A DNA stretch of 64,000 bases from Polysphondylium violaceum (GCA_000277445.1 AJWJ01000032.1:20666-84665), one strand, 5' to 3'; counted from the stretch's first letter, positions 10,585 through 23,724 are shown. The notes: generated by a model from the letters alone, not told the origin. Numbers and translations: made by a program.

Positions 10585-11936
10585 TTATTTCTTTTCTGGT
10601 ATTGGGATTGTTGAAAAACAAAATGGATCTTCTTCTTCGTCACTACTAAATTCAGGTATCTTTTCATTGTCAACGACATCAACCATTTCTTCTTCTTCAC
10701 CTGGTAATATTTTCTTTACAATGTCTTCATCTTTAAAATCAAATTCATCTTCTTTTTCTATATACTCTTCGTTTTCTTCCAATTCTGTGAAATCTGGTGC
10801 AAATGAACTCCAATTCTCGGCATAGTAGGCATTCCACACATGAATAACACCATACTGACTAATGGATACAATGGTGGGACTAAGAGGATGCCAAATAACA
10901 TCCAATAGACCTTCTTTGGGACCTTCTAAATCCTTTACCAACACACCAGAGGTAGACCAAATGAATATCGAATGAATAGATTTATGTTGCATGCCACAAA
11001 CTACGTATTCATTGTTTGTTGAAAAACAACATTTCTTCCATTGAACTCTATTTACACTGTCTTGGTACTCTCTAATCTGTTGGAATGTGTCCAACGAGTA
11101 GAGACGAATGATCTTGTCGCTTGAGTTTATCAACATTTGTTTACAATTTTTACTAAATTCAATTTGTTTAATCGTTACATTACTCGATGCTATCTTTATC
11201 GTTCTCTCTACTTTCATTGTTTTGTAATCTACTATCGTCAACATTCCACTATTGTCACCTATAAATATCTTTTCTCCTTTTCTATTAAATGATGCTGTGT
11301 ATGTGCATCCCAATGATGTATTTTCATTTTCTAATATAGTTTTTTTAGACATATCTCTAAAATCGCATAATATAGGTGATGATCCAACTGGACACATTAG
11401 ACAAAAGTTTCTATTTATATATAGTATATAGAACAATGTTGTTAGATATTAGTCGTAAAGACATAAACAAATAAATAAATAAATTAAATATACATACACA
11501 TCTCTAGGATGTAATTGTGCATTTAAAACAGGATTTTTAAAATCTATTCTCTTTTCTATTGAAGTACTAGGTATATCCCAAAGTATAACTGATCCATCAT
11601 TACTACAACTTAATATTTTTTTTCCACTCCTAGACCATCTGATGTATTTTTATTGATTAATAATTATATATTTATGAAGTGATTGATGATAAGTAAAGAC
11701 ATAAGTTACCCTATAGAGTTTACAGTTTGTTTATGTTGTAATAGTGATCTTGCAATTGATTTAGTTTGAAAATCCCATATATGAACTTGACCAGCTTGAC
11801 ATCCCACTGCTAATAAAGTACCTCTTCTATTAAATTGAGCACAATTTGCTTTAGTGCCTGCTGGATCAACTAAAGTGTGTTCAATTGCTTCTGGCACATC
11901 TAATGATCTAAAAGGATCGATTAACGTTAAATTCAT
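10585..11936 (-). CDS. rbbp5: RbBP5/Swd1, WD40 subunit of COMPASS/MLL H3K4 methyltransferase
   Basis: Core WRAD subunit that helps Set1/MLL complexes methylate histone H3 Lys4. Exons: 11711..11936 plus base 11710 (exon 1, 11710-11936), 11498-11638, and 10585-11410, all in phase, 397 residues. The start MNLTLIDPF matches the family start; an upstream ATG at 11993 is in the 5' UTR. WD segments include FNRRGTLLAVGCQAGQVHIW, then WSRSGKKILSCSNDGSVILW, and the HPRD..CP signature. NRVQWKKCCFS, ENWSSFAPDF and an acidic stretch follow exactly as in human RbBP5. The WDR5/Ash2L contact region is kept (EEMVDVV followed by FSSDEEEDPF). The Lys-rich C-terminal tail of the 538-residue human protein is missing. 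Confidence 0.93.
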
Positions 11937-12358
11937 CGATTGATTGATTTCATTTACAAGCAAAGAATAATTTTTCAAACAAAATTTTTTCAATAAAAAA
12001 AAAAAAAAATTCTAAAGTGAACTCAGACCCATTTGATGGTAGTACGTTGGGGCGAAGTAGTAGATGGATAGTTGAGAGTTAGTATATAAAAGGTTAATTA
12101 TTTTATATTTCTTAAAACAATCATTTTCATCTTTAGTTATTATAGTTATTAAAAATTTATATTTCATATAAAAAAAAATTGCAATACAAAAATATCCAAA
12201 TAATCCACTATTTTGTGCACGCTTTTACCCAACAAAAATTTTCCAAAAGGGAAACAATTGAGAGCCTCCACTAATTTAAATAACATTCACTGGATAAAAC
12301 TAATCAAAGCCCAAGAGTACTACTATGATAGTGGATTTAAAAAGTTTTTATATTTATT
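11937..12358. other. intergenic spacer, RbBP5 5' flank
   Basis: Promoter side of the RbBP5 gene and 3' flank of the ICE2-like gene. A mixed-composition patch at about 12010-12075 breaks the AT-rich background. No ORF or RNA gene is supported. Confidence 0.5.
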
Positions 12359-15125
12359 TTACAAAATGGAGTTTATATAACTTAGATCAGATACACTACC
12401 ACCTCCACCTTCTCCATCACTTGAAGGACTAAAAGAGTTGGTGGCATCATTGTTGTTCTTATTCTTATTCTTATTCTTATTCTTATCTTTACCTCTTTTC
12501 TTCTTTTTCTTTTTACTACTATTACCAATGTTGATATTTAATTCTTTTAATTGGGTTTGAGTTAAATGTACAAATTGACAACTTTTGTTTTGACAAGATC
12601 CTTTGTTTGCAAATTGGTGACAATAATTTGATTTGGCATCATTAAGTTTTAGAACCAACGGGTTTGTTGTTTTTGAATGATGCTGATGATGGTTATGGTG
12701 AGAAGGGGGTTGGGGAGGGGGATGAGAAGGTTGAATAGTGACAGGTTTAATGACTGGCATCAAGGGTACAATTGCACCCTCTGTAATAATAGTTGGCAAT
12801 GATGAATGTTCTAAATGTAAGTCATAGATATCGGCGTTGGTTGATGATGGTTCACTTTCATCAGATGATGGTGGTGTAAAAGATTTATAAATATGTACAA
12901 CATTATCACAAGATACATGTGATAATAGATAGTTACCATGATCCATGGTCAATAGTTTCTTGAGTATCTCTAGTGTTATTTTCGATGATCTCGATGGATT
13001 AAATGGTGATTTTGGATGAAGAATATGTGTCATTTCTTTTTTCTCTATGGTCAGTATCTTTTTATTCCATATATTGATACGAGACAGCAAGAGGTGAGCA
13101 TCGGGTCTAATAAAAGTATATGACCACCACTTGGCAGTATCACCAATAGTAACTTCCTCTAAACCTTTATCAGATCGATACTCTATTTTCGTTTTAATAC
13201 CAACATATCTAATCTTTAATCTAGAGTTGGGATCTGGAATTTGTGCATGAATTTTACATCTTAAAAGTATCTTCATTTCACCAAATCTCCATACATTATA
13301 AGTTATATTTGTATTATTTAATATTTCTTTTGGATCTTGTTGTTGTTGTTGTTGTTGTTGTTGCTGTTGTTGTTGATCATCGTTTCTTTCTTCTTTATTC
13401 TTTAAACCTTCTTGTTGATTAATTTCCTCTTTACTATTACTATTATTACTATTGTTATTTTCTTTATTTACTTTTGGAGAGAAATCAATTGAAGGTAGAT
13501 TTGATTGTTTTCCTTTTGTTAGACCAAGTGATTCGATTGCTAAATTATAAAACAATTCATTCTTTTCTCTATTTGATATCTTTTTTTTCAACAATGGTTT
13601 ATCCAATATACACACTTTTCTAGTTTCACCTAAATGATTCTTGTACTCTTTAACGAGAAAAGGTATTTCCCATTCTTCGGAAAACTTTGGAAAATGGTTA
13701 TTGATCAACTTTACAAACGAAGACGATGACATGACTATATCTATATTATTTTTTTCAATCAATGTTTGAATGTTTGGATCATTTGATAGATTAGGTAAAC
13801 TTGATTTTCTCCAATAATTATTTGTTGACGATGACGATAGTGAATAATCAATTGGGTCATTATTAAAATTATAGTATTTCTTGTTCATTGATATCTCTGT
13901 GCTAGTTGATATTTTATCAAACATTAAACATTTACCTTGTTGTAAAACAGTGCCTCTATGTTGAAGGATAGGATCGTTGGTGAGGGGTACTAGAGTACTT
14001 ATATCTATTTGATCTTTTTTCTGATAGTATTGTGGATAAAGTGTTGCGATATCCTGTAGTTTCTTTTTAAATCTTTCATTCATTTGATTTTCAATCTCTG
14101 GATCTATGTGGAGGAATATATTTGGATTTACAGGTGTATTGAGTGGAGCTGAAGATGTAGTTATTATATTACTATTTGGTTTTAAAGATGGATTTGTAGA
14201 TTGTGATGGTGCTGATGTTAATGATGATTCGTTGGAATTTGTCGATGTTATTGCATTTGTATATTGTCTAATACTATCTAAAATGGATGGTTTTACTGTT
14301 GTTGATGCTATTTCTGTATTTGATAAAAGTGGTGATATTGTTCCTGCTGCTGGTTTAGTTGGTATTTTATACAATACATCTTCAGCTAAAATGGGTGATA
14401 TTGGTTTCGTTGTTTGTATAACTTTTGCTGAAGATGATGGTTTCTTTAATGTACTTGTTGTAATTGGTGTATTGTTATTGGTAGATGTTGATGCTAATGA
14501 TAGTGACGGTGGAGGGGTTGGTGTTGAGAGTAAAATTGCATTTCTTTTAGTTGGAGAAGATGAGATTGATGGCGATGATGTTAAAATAGAACTAGACGAA
14601 GCTGTCGATGTATTTGAAAGTTTAGAAAGTTTAGATGATATGGTAGAAGGTGTTGTTTGTGTATCATTAGATTTCGATAATGTTCTTTTTTTAGTGGTAC
14701 TAATAGTTGAATCTGTAGAAATTGCATTGGATGAAGTTGCAGTACTTCTATTCCTTAATAATTCGATTTCCTCTTTATCAAATGAAAACAAAGGTTTACT
14801 ATTTGCTGCTGAACCCAATAACTGTCTATTAAAATATTGGTTTGTGTCGGCCGATAATTTTTCGAATTCATTTTGATTGAAATTGAATGTAGATGTAATG
14901 CCACCACTACCACTCTCGAGTTCTAAATCTTGATTAAATTCACATCTACAGATAATAAGTATACAAGTAATTAAATTAGTAAACATATTCATAATCATGA
15001 TGATTATACTACATTGCCAGCACTTACCCGTTATTAATGAATTTATAACAATCGTTGAGAGATAGTAGACCTGATGGTTGAAGTTTTTTCAAGGTGATAT
15101 TATTATCATTCCAAAAAAAAGACAT
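12359..15125 (-). CDS. ICE2/NARG2-like little elongation complex subunit with C-terminal CCCH finger
   Basis: Probable ICE2, a subunit of the little elongation complex that supports Pol II transcription of snRNA genes. Exon 1 is 15028-15125 (MSFFWNDNNITLKKLQ) and exon 2 is 12359-14945; donor GTAAGT, 82-nt intron, 894 residues. An in-frame ATG at 14998 lies inside the intron and is not the start. The N-terminal half is Ser/Thr-rich low complexity. The NARG2 C-terminal domain lies at about residues 590-720: YNVWRFGEMKILLRCKI, then IEYRSDKGLEEVT, WWSYTFIRPDAHL and GNYLLSHVSCDN, which follow the human ICE2 pattern as I remember it. A C-x8-C-x4-C-x3-H finger (CHQFANKGSC..C..H) near residue 800 and a Lys/Asn-rich tail follow; I do not recall that finger in animal ICE2. 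A poly-Gln tract is present. Confidence 0.72.
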
Positions 15126-15553
15126 GGTCGTGATAATATCTTTTCTTTCGGGAAAACACTATATTCAGCACAGCAGACAAAGATATTATCAAACAAATAT
15201 GAGAAAAACGAGACCAACGGGATTTTTTTAAATTAAAAAAAAATAATAAAAATATTTAAAAAATAAAAAATTTACTTTGACGATTTTGCTAAAATGGCAA
15301 TTTGCGAGAAAAAACATATGATATCCTCTTTTCTTAAAACTACGCCTATTGAGTTGTGTAGTTGATTAACACCTTTATTTATTATATCATAATTAAATAA
15401 CAAACTTTCCATATGATTTTTAAAGTTTTTTGTTTTTTATTTAAATAAATAAAGGAGAAACCAAATTGGGGTTGATGGAAATTAAAACGGAAAAGACAAA
15501 AAAGATATATCTAATTTAAATACAAAGGATAAACAATGGTGTTTGTGTTTACA
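15126..15553. other. intergenic spacer
   Basis: Between the start of the ICE2-like gene and the stop of the Psi-type gene, both on the minus strand. AT-rich with A runs at 15234-15270; no ORF or structured element seen. Confidence 0.5.
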
Positions 15554-17744
15554 CTATGGTGTGTTGTTGTATAATGGATTTTCACCATTGTTTGGATTGG
15601 ATTGATACAATGGATTTTGAGTGGCAGCAGTCATTGGAACACTTCTGTTGGACTTCCAATAATCATAACCCTTCTTTCCACCAAAGATGGCAAGACCGAG
15701 AGCAACGGCACCACCAATAACAATACCAGCAGTGGCGGCGGCACCCAAGGCAACACCGGCTTTGACGGCAGCAGGTTGACATCTGAATGGAAGTGGATTG
15801 TAGGGTCTGGATTCACAGGCTTGCTTGTCACGATTACAAACACCTTGTTCGCAAGATGGATTGGAAGGGACACATGTTTTGTTAAATGTGATGCAACCAA
15901 CACGCTCATCGCATTGGGATACACTGCAAAAATCGTTGGTGGTGCAGACTCTGTCTCTGATCTTACAGGCACCGGCATCGCAGTAGCCTTCTTGACATGG
16001 GGATGGGTCTTCACAGACCATTGGGGTGTGGATACAACCGGTCTTGGGATTACAGGTGTCGATGGTGCATGGATTGTTGTCGTCGCAAGCTACGTTGGTA
16101 TAGGTACAGTTACCGCCACCGCATACATCGTTGGTACAGAGATTGTTGTCGTCGCAGTTGATAGAGTCTTTGGTGATACAGGCGCCGGCACTACAGAAAC
16201 TGCTCTTGCATGTATCAGAACCGGGGCATGCTTTAGCCTTATTGGTGACCTCACCGGTAGCTGGGTCGCAAGAGTCTGTGGTGCAAGGGTTGTTGTCGTC
16301 AATGACTTTGTCGGTGATTACGCATTTTCCAGCATCGCATTTAGCGATTTGACACTTGGTGAATGCTGGACAATCACATTGAGTGCAGCCTTGGATTGGT
16401 TCACTGACACAGGTGCCGTTGGTTGCGCAATAGTCTTTCTTGCACTTATCGCCAGAGCTGCAAGATTTCTTGGTGTGTGAGCAACCAGAGGCGGGATTGC
16501 AAGTGTCTTCGGTACAGGCGTCGCCGTCGTCGCAGTTGGTGGTCTTGGTCTTGCAGGTGCTGTCGGCTGGATCACAATAGTTTAGAGTACAAGCATCGCT
16601 GACTCCGCACGAGATTGGGACCTTTTGGCAGCCAAAGGATGGATTGCAGACAGAATTAAAGCATGGAGAGGTTTCGCACACGACTGGAACAGTTTCACAT
16701 TTTCCGCTGATTTTATTACATTGACCAATGTTGCACTTGTCGCTGATGGTACAGTTCTTTCTTTCGTGTTTGCAGTAGTCTGAGATCTTTTTACCTTCGG
16801 CAATGATAGTGGTTGGTGGTGGACAGATATCGGTGGTACAAGGGTCATTATCATTGCAGATGTCAGCGTTGGATTCGCAACAAGCTCCACTACCTTCACA
16901 CACGCCACAATAATCAATGTAACCACAAACCAACTCGAGGTTTGTTTCGATCTTCATGACAGAGCTAAATGTGTGTCTTTCGCAATAGAAAAAGTCAAAT
17001 GGAACTGGGGCACCGACAGTGAGGCCGAGTTTGGATAAATCCAATGGATCACTGGTCAATGATTCATGATTGCCACCCAAATCGACGACAAGCTTCTTGT
17101 TGATGAATACCCATACATCATCATCACCTTTGAAATTAAATACTTCATTTCCCTATTTGGTAAATGTGATTGATCATTATTAGTATACTTTCTAAAAATA
17201 GTAAAAATTGCACAAAATTCACTTACTTTATAAGTAAATCTTGAACTCATGTGTAAACAGAAATGGTAGTTGTGGGAGGTACCATTTTGGTCTTGATAGA
17301 TTCTGGTGCCTGGAATTGCGTCCCAGCCTTGACCATCTATTGGGAAAAAGCTGTCACTTTCAAAGAGAACCATACTTTCATCATCTGATTTTTGTTGGAA
17401 TTGGAGTTCATAGACCACAGGTAAATTGACATTGACACTGTTGTAGAACCAAGAGTTGAATGTAGTTTGATTGTGAACGAGACCTAAAAAGTCTTTGCCA
17501 ATATAATTGATTCTAGCACCCAAGGTACTGTCGACCATGTTTTTGGTTAATTTACCATATTGAGGATACTCAAAATCTGGATTCTTTGTTGGATGATGAT
17601 CATATACAGTAATTCTATATGGTTTAATGGTAATACCATCTAAATGGAAATTATTGTCAGAAAAGTAATAGTATTAAAATTTAAATGGACTACTTACTAA
17701 TTACGACTATGATTCCCAAAAAAAGGAATAATAATGGTTTCATT
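15554..17744 (-). CDS. Psi-family PA14 and CTDC-repeat surface/secreted protein
   Basis: Resembles prespore-cell-inducing factor (Psi) proteins of Dictyostelium. Exons: signal exon 17698-17744 (MKPLLFLFLGIIVVI), 17227-17639, and 15554-17152, about 685 residues. The PA14 domain spans the first third, with the signature GDDDVWVFINKKLVVDLGGNH. About 400 residues of Cys repeats follow, of the Dicty CTDC type (DDNNPCTTDSC, DDNNPCTIDTC, DGDACTEDTC). A Gly/Ala-rich membrane segment lies near residues 615-645, with a short cytoplasmic tail ending NPLYNNTP. Exons 2 and 3 join in phase. The signal exon does not: the only good donor leaves two bases and the acceptor needs one, so a one-base indel or assembly error is likely there. 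Family call is firm; the paralogue is not identified. Confidence 0.87.
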
Positions 17745-19214
17745 TTTGATTTTAAAATTTAATTTTACAACAATGTTTTTATAAAAGGTAATGATTTTAT
17801 ATACAATAATACAAAAATGGGTTTATAAATAAATAGAGTAGAATTGGAAATGTGGGGTTTTGAAAATGGAAATAAACAACAGCTTGTTTGAGAGATTTAA
17901 TAAATAAAATTGGAAATAAATATTATTATTGATAAAATTGTTTTTTATAATAAAAGATATATTTATCAATTATTGATAACTAATGTTGTAGTTGATGATG
18001 GTGATGATGATGGAAATGTGCTGATGAATAAATAAAAGTGGTTATTTGATTTTAAATTTAATTTTTTTTTTTTTATCAAATTATTTGTTTAATTAATATT
18101 AAATTAAAAAAAAAAAGAGTAGACTGAGTGAGATATAAATATAGTAATAGGGTTAGGTGGGATATGTGTGTACCCTTGAGATAGATGTGGTTAGGAGTTT
18201 AAATAGAAAAACAAGAAAATGATTTAACAATATTGTTGTTATTGATTCTTGTTGATGAAAAAGGAAGTGAAAGTATTTTCTTTTTTAATGGAGTGGAAGA
18301 GGTTTAAATAGCAGTTTATTTAATGCGTTAAATTCCTATTATGCCATATGTGATGTAAAATATCAATATAGGATTATCTACTCAAAAAAAAAATACTTTT
18401 ATGATGATAGAATGATTGAAGTGTTGTTTTTTTTTTTTTTTTTCATTACCCCCTCCCACGCACACACAACATCTATCCCCCAATTCAAACAATGTATATA
18501 TAAAACTAGTGAATTCAGTGTGTTGTGTGAGAGTGAGTGTTTTAGTGTGAATGTGGGTGTATGTCTCTGTGCAACTCTACCTTTTGAAGTTTTTTTAAAC
18601 CCTATCTCCCATTATTCACTTATCATTTTTGCTTAAAAATAAAAGCAGAAGCAGCAGAAAGGAACATATGGTGAGGTGTGTGGGTAAATAAGGGGTAAAG
18701 AAATTATACGAGACTGATTTCCAAAACAGTGAGAAAATAGAGTGATTAACTCATAATTTCCAATGCGTTTATTTTTGTAAAAAATGGGAAGGTGAGTAAG
18801 GGGTTAAGATTTATCGATCGACATTAATCTACTTTTATTCATCCAAAAACTTCTAATTATAGAACAGCAATAACTATTTCAAGTCAGCTTTATTTTTATT
18901 GAATTCAATTAAAAGTTTAGAAAATCTACTCTTCCGACAGATTATTTGTGTTGCTATGAATGGTATTTTATATTTGTGATGCAATTGGTTTATCGATAGA
19001 TTGTTGTTATCATCTATCGTATGAAATGGTGGTGGTTTTATACATCAAACAATGATAACAACGAAAAAATGGATAAAAATAGAACACATAAACAAATATC
19101 TTTTTTTTTTATTGCGATTTAGATTTCCCAAAATAACCTCAAATTAAATACACTAAAAATAGAAATCACACACTGATCAAATAAATAAAAAAGATATAAT
19201 AAATTTAAAATTTT
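17745..19214. other. 1.5-kb intergenic region, Psi-gene promoter side
   Basis: Upstream of the Psi-type gene and downstream of the Atg11/FIP200 gene. It contains G/T-rich and C/A-rich patches (about 18140-18190 and 18450-18480, for example TGGGATATGTGTGTACCC) that resemble G-box elements bound by GBF in developmental promoters. A forward ORF at 18412-18636 is a poly-Phe/Ser frame without features. A tiny spliced frame (18784-18791 joined to 18863-18902) and a hairpin at 18994-19019 are discussed under findings. Confidence 0.45.
18994..19019. repeat. 8-bp perfect inverted repeat (hairpin)
   Basis: CGATAGAT at 18994-19001 pairs with ATCTATCG at 19012-19019 across a 10-nt loop. Function unknown; it could be a 3' end structure of a small RNA or chance. 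Confidence 0.5.
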
Positions 19215-22200
19215 TTATTCAAAATGTTTACCTAATGTAACTTCATGAATACGGGTGCCTGGGGGAACACCATATGAATCAGAGGGACTAGATATCTTTT
19301 CAGAATTGATTTCAAAAATAATACCTAAAATTGGAATACCTTTGGTCATTTCATTTTTAAAGATTTCAAAACTATCTCTTGATAAAAAGTAATTTGGACA
19401 GCCGATATTGACAGCCTCATACACATCATTGTGATTCTTGCAAAACAGAGCAGTGGAGCCAGATGTAAAGTTGGAGAGGGAGGCACTGACTTCTTTTTCT
19501 TTAGATAAAAACATTTCGACCTGAGTAGATTCCAATTGAGAGATCTTCTTTTTCAACTCTTGAACATAAGAGGTATTTTGTTCGAGAGCGTGTTCCAACA
19601 TTGAGCAATTGTCTTGAACGATTGGGTATTTGGCCACCTCTTGAATCAACATTGAATAGTCATTCATTTCATTGCTTGTATTGGATAGACCAACATTCTT
19701 TGATATTTGGAGTAGAGTGTGTTTGAGTGATTTAATTTCATCAAAGAGATGAGAGATCTCTGAGGATTTGGATTCAACCTCATTGAGCAACTCGATTTTA
19801 TCACGAGCGAGTTTATCACACTTTTGTTTGTTTTGTTCAGATTCTTTTTGATTTTGATTGGAAAGATTTTCAGATTTGGTCAATAGAGTTTGAAGGTGAG
19901 AGAGATGACTTTGTAAATCTTTGATCTCTGCATTTAATCTATCGGTAACGGCTGAATCTTCTTTGGTATTGGAAGCCTCGGTGTTCATTTGTTCAATTTG
20001 TGCATTCAACATAGAGATGATGGTATCTTTGGATTTGAAATTGGCTTGATATTCATTTTGTTCAGTTTCCAATTGATTGTAGAGAGTTTGGAGTGTACTT
20101 CTAAGTGATTGAATCTCTTCCTCTAATTGACTGATTTTCTCTCTCTGTCTATTGGAGTCGATGGACGAATCATTCAAGGCATTCTTGAGAAGTTTAATTT
20201 CATTGTTCTTTTCTTTAATTTCATTTTCAAAAGATTCTCTATGTGACTTGTTGTCTAGTTGAGAGGATTCCAATTGATCAACGGTCTTTTGTTTCTCTTG
20301 TTTGAGATTTTCAAAGAGTTCTTTGAATTTTGCCAACTCGTGCTCCAATAGACCAAGTTGTTTTTGACTCTCTAACGATTCAGATTGTTTGGTGTTCATT
20401 GTGGATCTTGATGCATCGACTTCGATTTCCAATTGAGAGATTTTATCCAAAAGATTGGCTTGTTTTTCTTTTAATTGATTGATTTCATCTATACTTGTCT
20501 TGTGGTCCAACTCGAGTGTTTCAATCTTTGATTGATAGACTTGAATTTTAGCCAATTGTTCCTTGTTAAACTCTTGATTTGATTCCTTTTCCTTAAAACT
20601 TTGGTCAATTTGATCTTTATACAATTTAATCTCTTGTTCCTTTTCAGAAATACTCTTTACATGACTGTCCAACTCTGATCTCAAAGTGACAACTTGTTCA
20701 GACTCGATTTCTCTTTCTTTAGCAAGTTGTTCATGTTTTTCAAAAGATTCTTGCAAGGATGCTCTCAATTCACACAATTCATCTTGGAGTTGACTCATTG
20801 CAATTGCCAAGTTTTTAACTTCTTCTTCTTTGAGTGCATATGCCTTTTTGTGCAACTCTTCCTGTTCCTTTACTTTGGTGGCAAGCTTTTCTTTTTCGAG
20901 TGCAAGTTTTTCCTTTTCCAAAGAAACACTTTCCAATTGAATCTTGGAGTCGTTAGTATCATTGGTTGAAATTTTAATAAAATCTTCATGTCTATTGATC
21001 ATGTCTTGGGCTTCATTGATCTCTTGTTCTTTGGCGACAATGTCCGCCTGTAATTGAGTGATAATCTCATCTTTTTTAGCCAACTCGAGGGTTTGTTGGT
21101 CTTTGAGTTGTTGAAGGGATTGGTTGAGTTGATCAATGACCTTGTCAGACTCTTCTAGCTTGGCCAAGTAGGATGCAATTTTAGATTCCAATTCCAATTG
21201 AGCAGATTCAAGAGTTGTATTCAACTTTTCAGTCTCTTTGTTTTCTAAAATTAGATTTGCTATTTTTTCTGTTAAATTTACAATCTCTTGTTTTTTCTCC
21301 TCCAATTCTTTTGAAACGACGCCCAATTGAGTGAGTTGTTGTTGTTGACTTTCACAGAGATCTTTATAGACTGAAAGCTTTGAGACCAAATTAAAAGCAG
21401 TCTTGTTTTTAGATTCCAATGTTTTAATTTGCAAAGATTCATTCAAATTGAGTTCTGATACCGATTTTTCAAATTGTTGTTGTTGTTGTTGTTGTTGGAT
21501 TTGAGTAGATTTCTTTTTACTTTCATAATCTTCTTGTACCTGTACATTTAATTTATTATCATCAACAACTGTAAATTCTTCTTCAATATCATTATTACTA
21601 TTATTACTATTACTATTATTACTATTATTACTATTATTACTATGATTACTATTACTACTATTAAAATTATAATTATTATTTTGATAATTATTATTATAAT
21701 TACTATTATTAATTTGATTTTGATTATTATAATTTGAAAGAGATGAACCTATGCCACCACTACCACTAGATATTCTTTTATGATCACTATTGTCAATATT
21801 GTTAATATTTGGAAGTCTTTCATCAAACTTGGGTGGGTGTAATGTCAAAGTAAGGTTTGGGAGTTGATCTTTTAAAAAGTAGAAAAGTTCAGAGGGATAG
21901 GTTTGCTCTGAAAACTTTTTTCTTCTTTGTGCCTCTTTGTCTCTGATATTTTTAAGAGTATCAGAGAATTTTCCCAAAGTATTGTTGATGGTTGAACCAA
22001 ACTCTTTTCTACTTGCGATTTCAGTCAATGAGGATTCATAGGCGGTTGGAAGATTTCTAATGTACTTTAATTGGGCAGATTTTTCAATTTGTGAATAAAA
22101 TGCTTCTTTAAACAAGAGTACTTTGGTGTTTACTGAAAATATTCTATCCTCTAGCATTGCAACTATTTGAACTTGTTCCCATACTTGATGATTGACAAAA

Positions 22201-23724
22201 TTCTTTAATTTAAAGAATGAATTTGTGATTCTAGCAACATCTTGATTTGCCATTATCTCTTTTAAAGTGTTTGCTTGTGCATTTTTAATTTCTAAAAACT
22301 TTAATAAAATGGTTGATATTTGATTTACATTTGAACCATCATTATTGGATCTAATTTGCTCCAATGCTCTTTTAGAATCTTGATGATTTTTAAAAAAATA
22401 TTGATATTGAGTATGAACTGCTATATAATGCTCTTTAACAGTTTGAATTTGACCAAGATTATTTTTAATTTGTTGTCTATTTATATTATTATTTTTATTA
22501 TTATATTAGTCAATTGTGTGTGCATAATAAAAATTTATAAAACTTACATTGATTCTGGAACTCTATTAACATCAACTTCTGTAGTTTTTTGTAAATTATT
22601 CTCAACTTCTAAAGCTTTACCTTTTAAATGATTTAGACTACTTTGAAAATCATTATTCCAATCTCTATGACTTTTTTCATCTACACAGTCTGCCAACGAT
22701 TGATTTGGTCTTTTAAAACAATCATGTAATCTAATTTGTCTTAATCTATTCATATCTAAATCAAAAGAATTGAGTAAAGATTCATAATTTGGCAAAGTAT
22801 TTTGAAATTCTCCAATAATATTTTTGGTATAATGTGTGACTTTTCTATTAATCAAACAAAAGTATTATTATTAATATTAAAATATTATTAAATAAATAAA
22901 TATATATACATACTTTTTATAATCATTTGAAAAAGAAGTAAGAAAATCTATTGCTCTAAGTTGATTTTCAATCTCTTTTTGAATATTATAACAATAACCA
23001 TGATTTTTTTCATAAGCATCTTTTATATATGTAATTGCAGAGAGTTGATTTTCCAAAAGAAACTCTATTCCAAATAATCTATTGATTGGATTTGCTGTTG
23101 TTTCATAATCTTTAAAACCTTTGGGTTGTGGTTTTTGTGGAACTAATTATATAAATATACTAGGTTAGAATAAATACTAGTAGAATAAATACACCAATCT
23201 ACATACTTTGACTTGCAATAATTTCAGAGGTTTTTACTGGCTCCTCATCTGGCTTCTTTGAATTTGGTCTATCAAATAAGAAAAACTCTCTATCTTGCTA
23301 AAATTTTGGACAAATACATCTATGTTAGTAACAATCGCCTGCGCCTAAATAATTCTTGAAATTTCAAGAAAAAAAATAAAAATAAAAATAAAAAAAAACA
23401 AATAACTACAACTACACATACATATATATTATAGGATGCTAAATTTCTAACAGAGTTTAAATTTGCATCATTTGTAAGTAATCTTTGATCAGATTTGGGG
23501 ATATTTGTCATTTGAGACAATGTATTTTTGATATCATCTACAACGATAGCTGGATTGGCTGGTATTTTATAAACATGTCCATTTTGAGAATTTATAATAC
23601 GAAGTACAAATGTAGAACTTGCTTGCATTTGATTGTTGTTATTGGTATTGTTGCTATTAATAAACGAGTTGCTACCGCCACCAACACCTCCTCCACTAGA
23701 GTCCACTATAAAAGGAGAGGTCAT
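19215..23724 (-). CDS. atg11: Atg11/FIP200 (RB1CC1)-type autophagy scaffold
   Basis: Scaffold of the Atg1/ULK kinase complex that starts autophagosome formation and binds cargo receptors. Five exons in phase: 23422-23724, 23207-23297, 22914-23142, 22548-22844 and 19215-22476; 1393 residues. The N-terminal ubiquitin-like domain is near residues 35-105 (FVLRIINSQNGHVYKIP). A helical ATG17-like region follows, including FKRPNQSLADC and FYSQIEKSAQLKYIRNLPTAYE. Asn/Ser tracts lie near 545-620, and a long coiled coil at about 650-1300. The C-terminal claw is near 1310-1393: GCPNYFLSRDSFEIF, then ILGIIFEI and YGVPPGTRIHEV, which follow the FIP200 claw. Length is between yeast Atg11 and human FIP200. 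Divergent from the DnaJ gene. The symbol is by homology only. Confidence 0.88.

Noticed and set aside
14106-14876. 256-codon forward ORF, Val/Asp-rich
   Set aside because: Antisense shadow of the Ser/Thr-rich region of the ICE2-like gene.
14998-14998. ATG as start of the ICE2-like protein
   Set aside because: It lies inside an intron; a better first exon starts at 15125 and joins in phase at 14945.
15602-16480. 292-codon forward ORF
   Set aside because: It is antisense to the Cys-repeat exon of the Psi-type gene; its openness follows from the biased Cys/Asp/Asn/Thr codons of that gene and it shows no family features.
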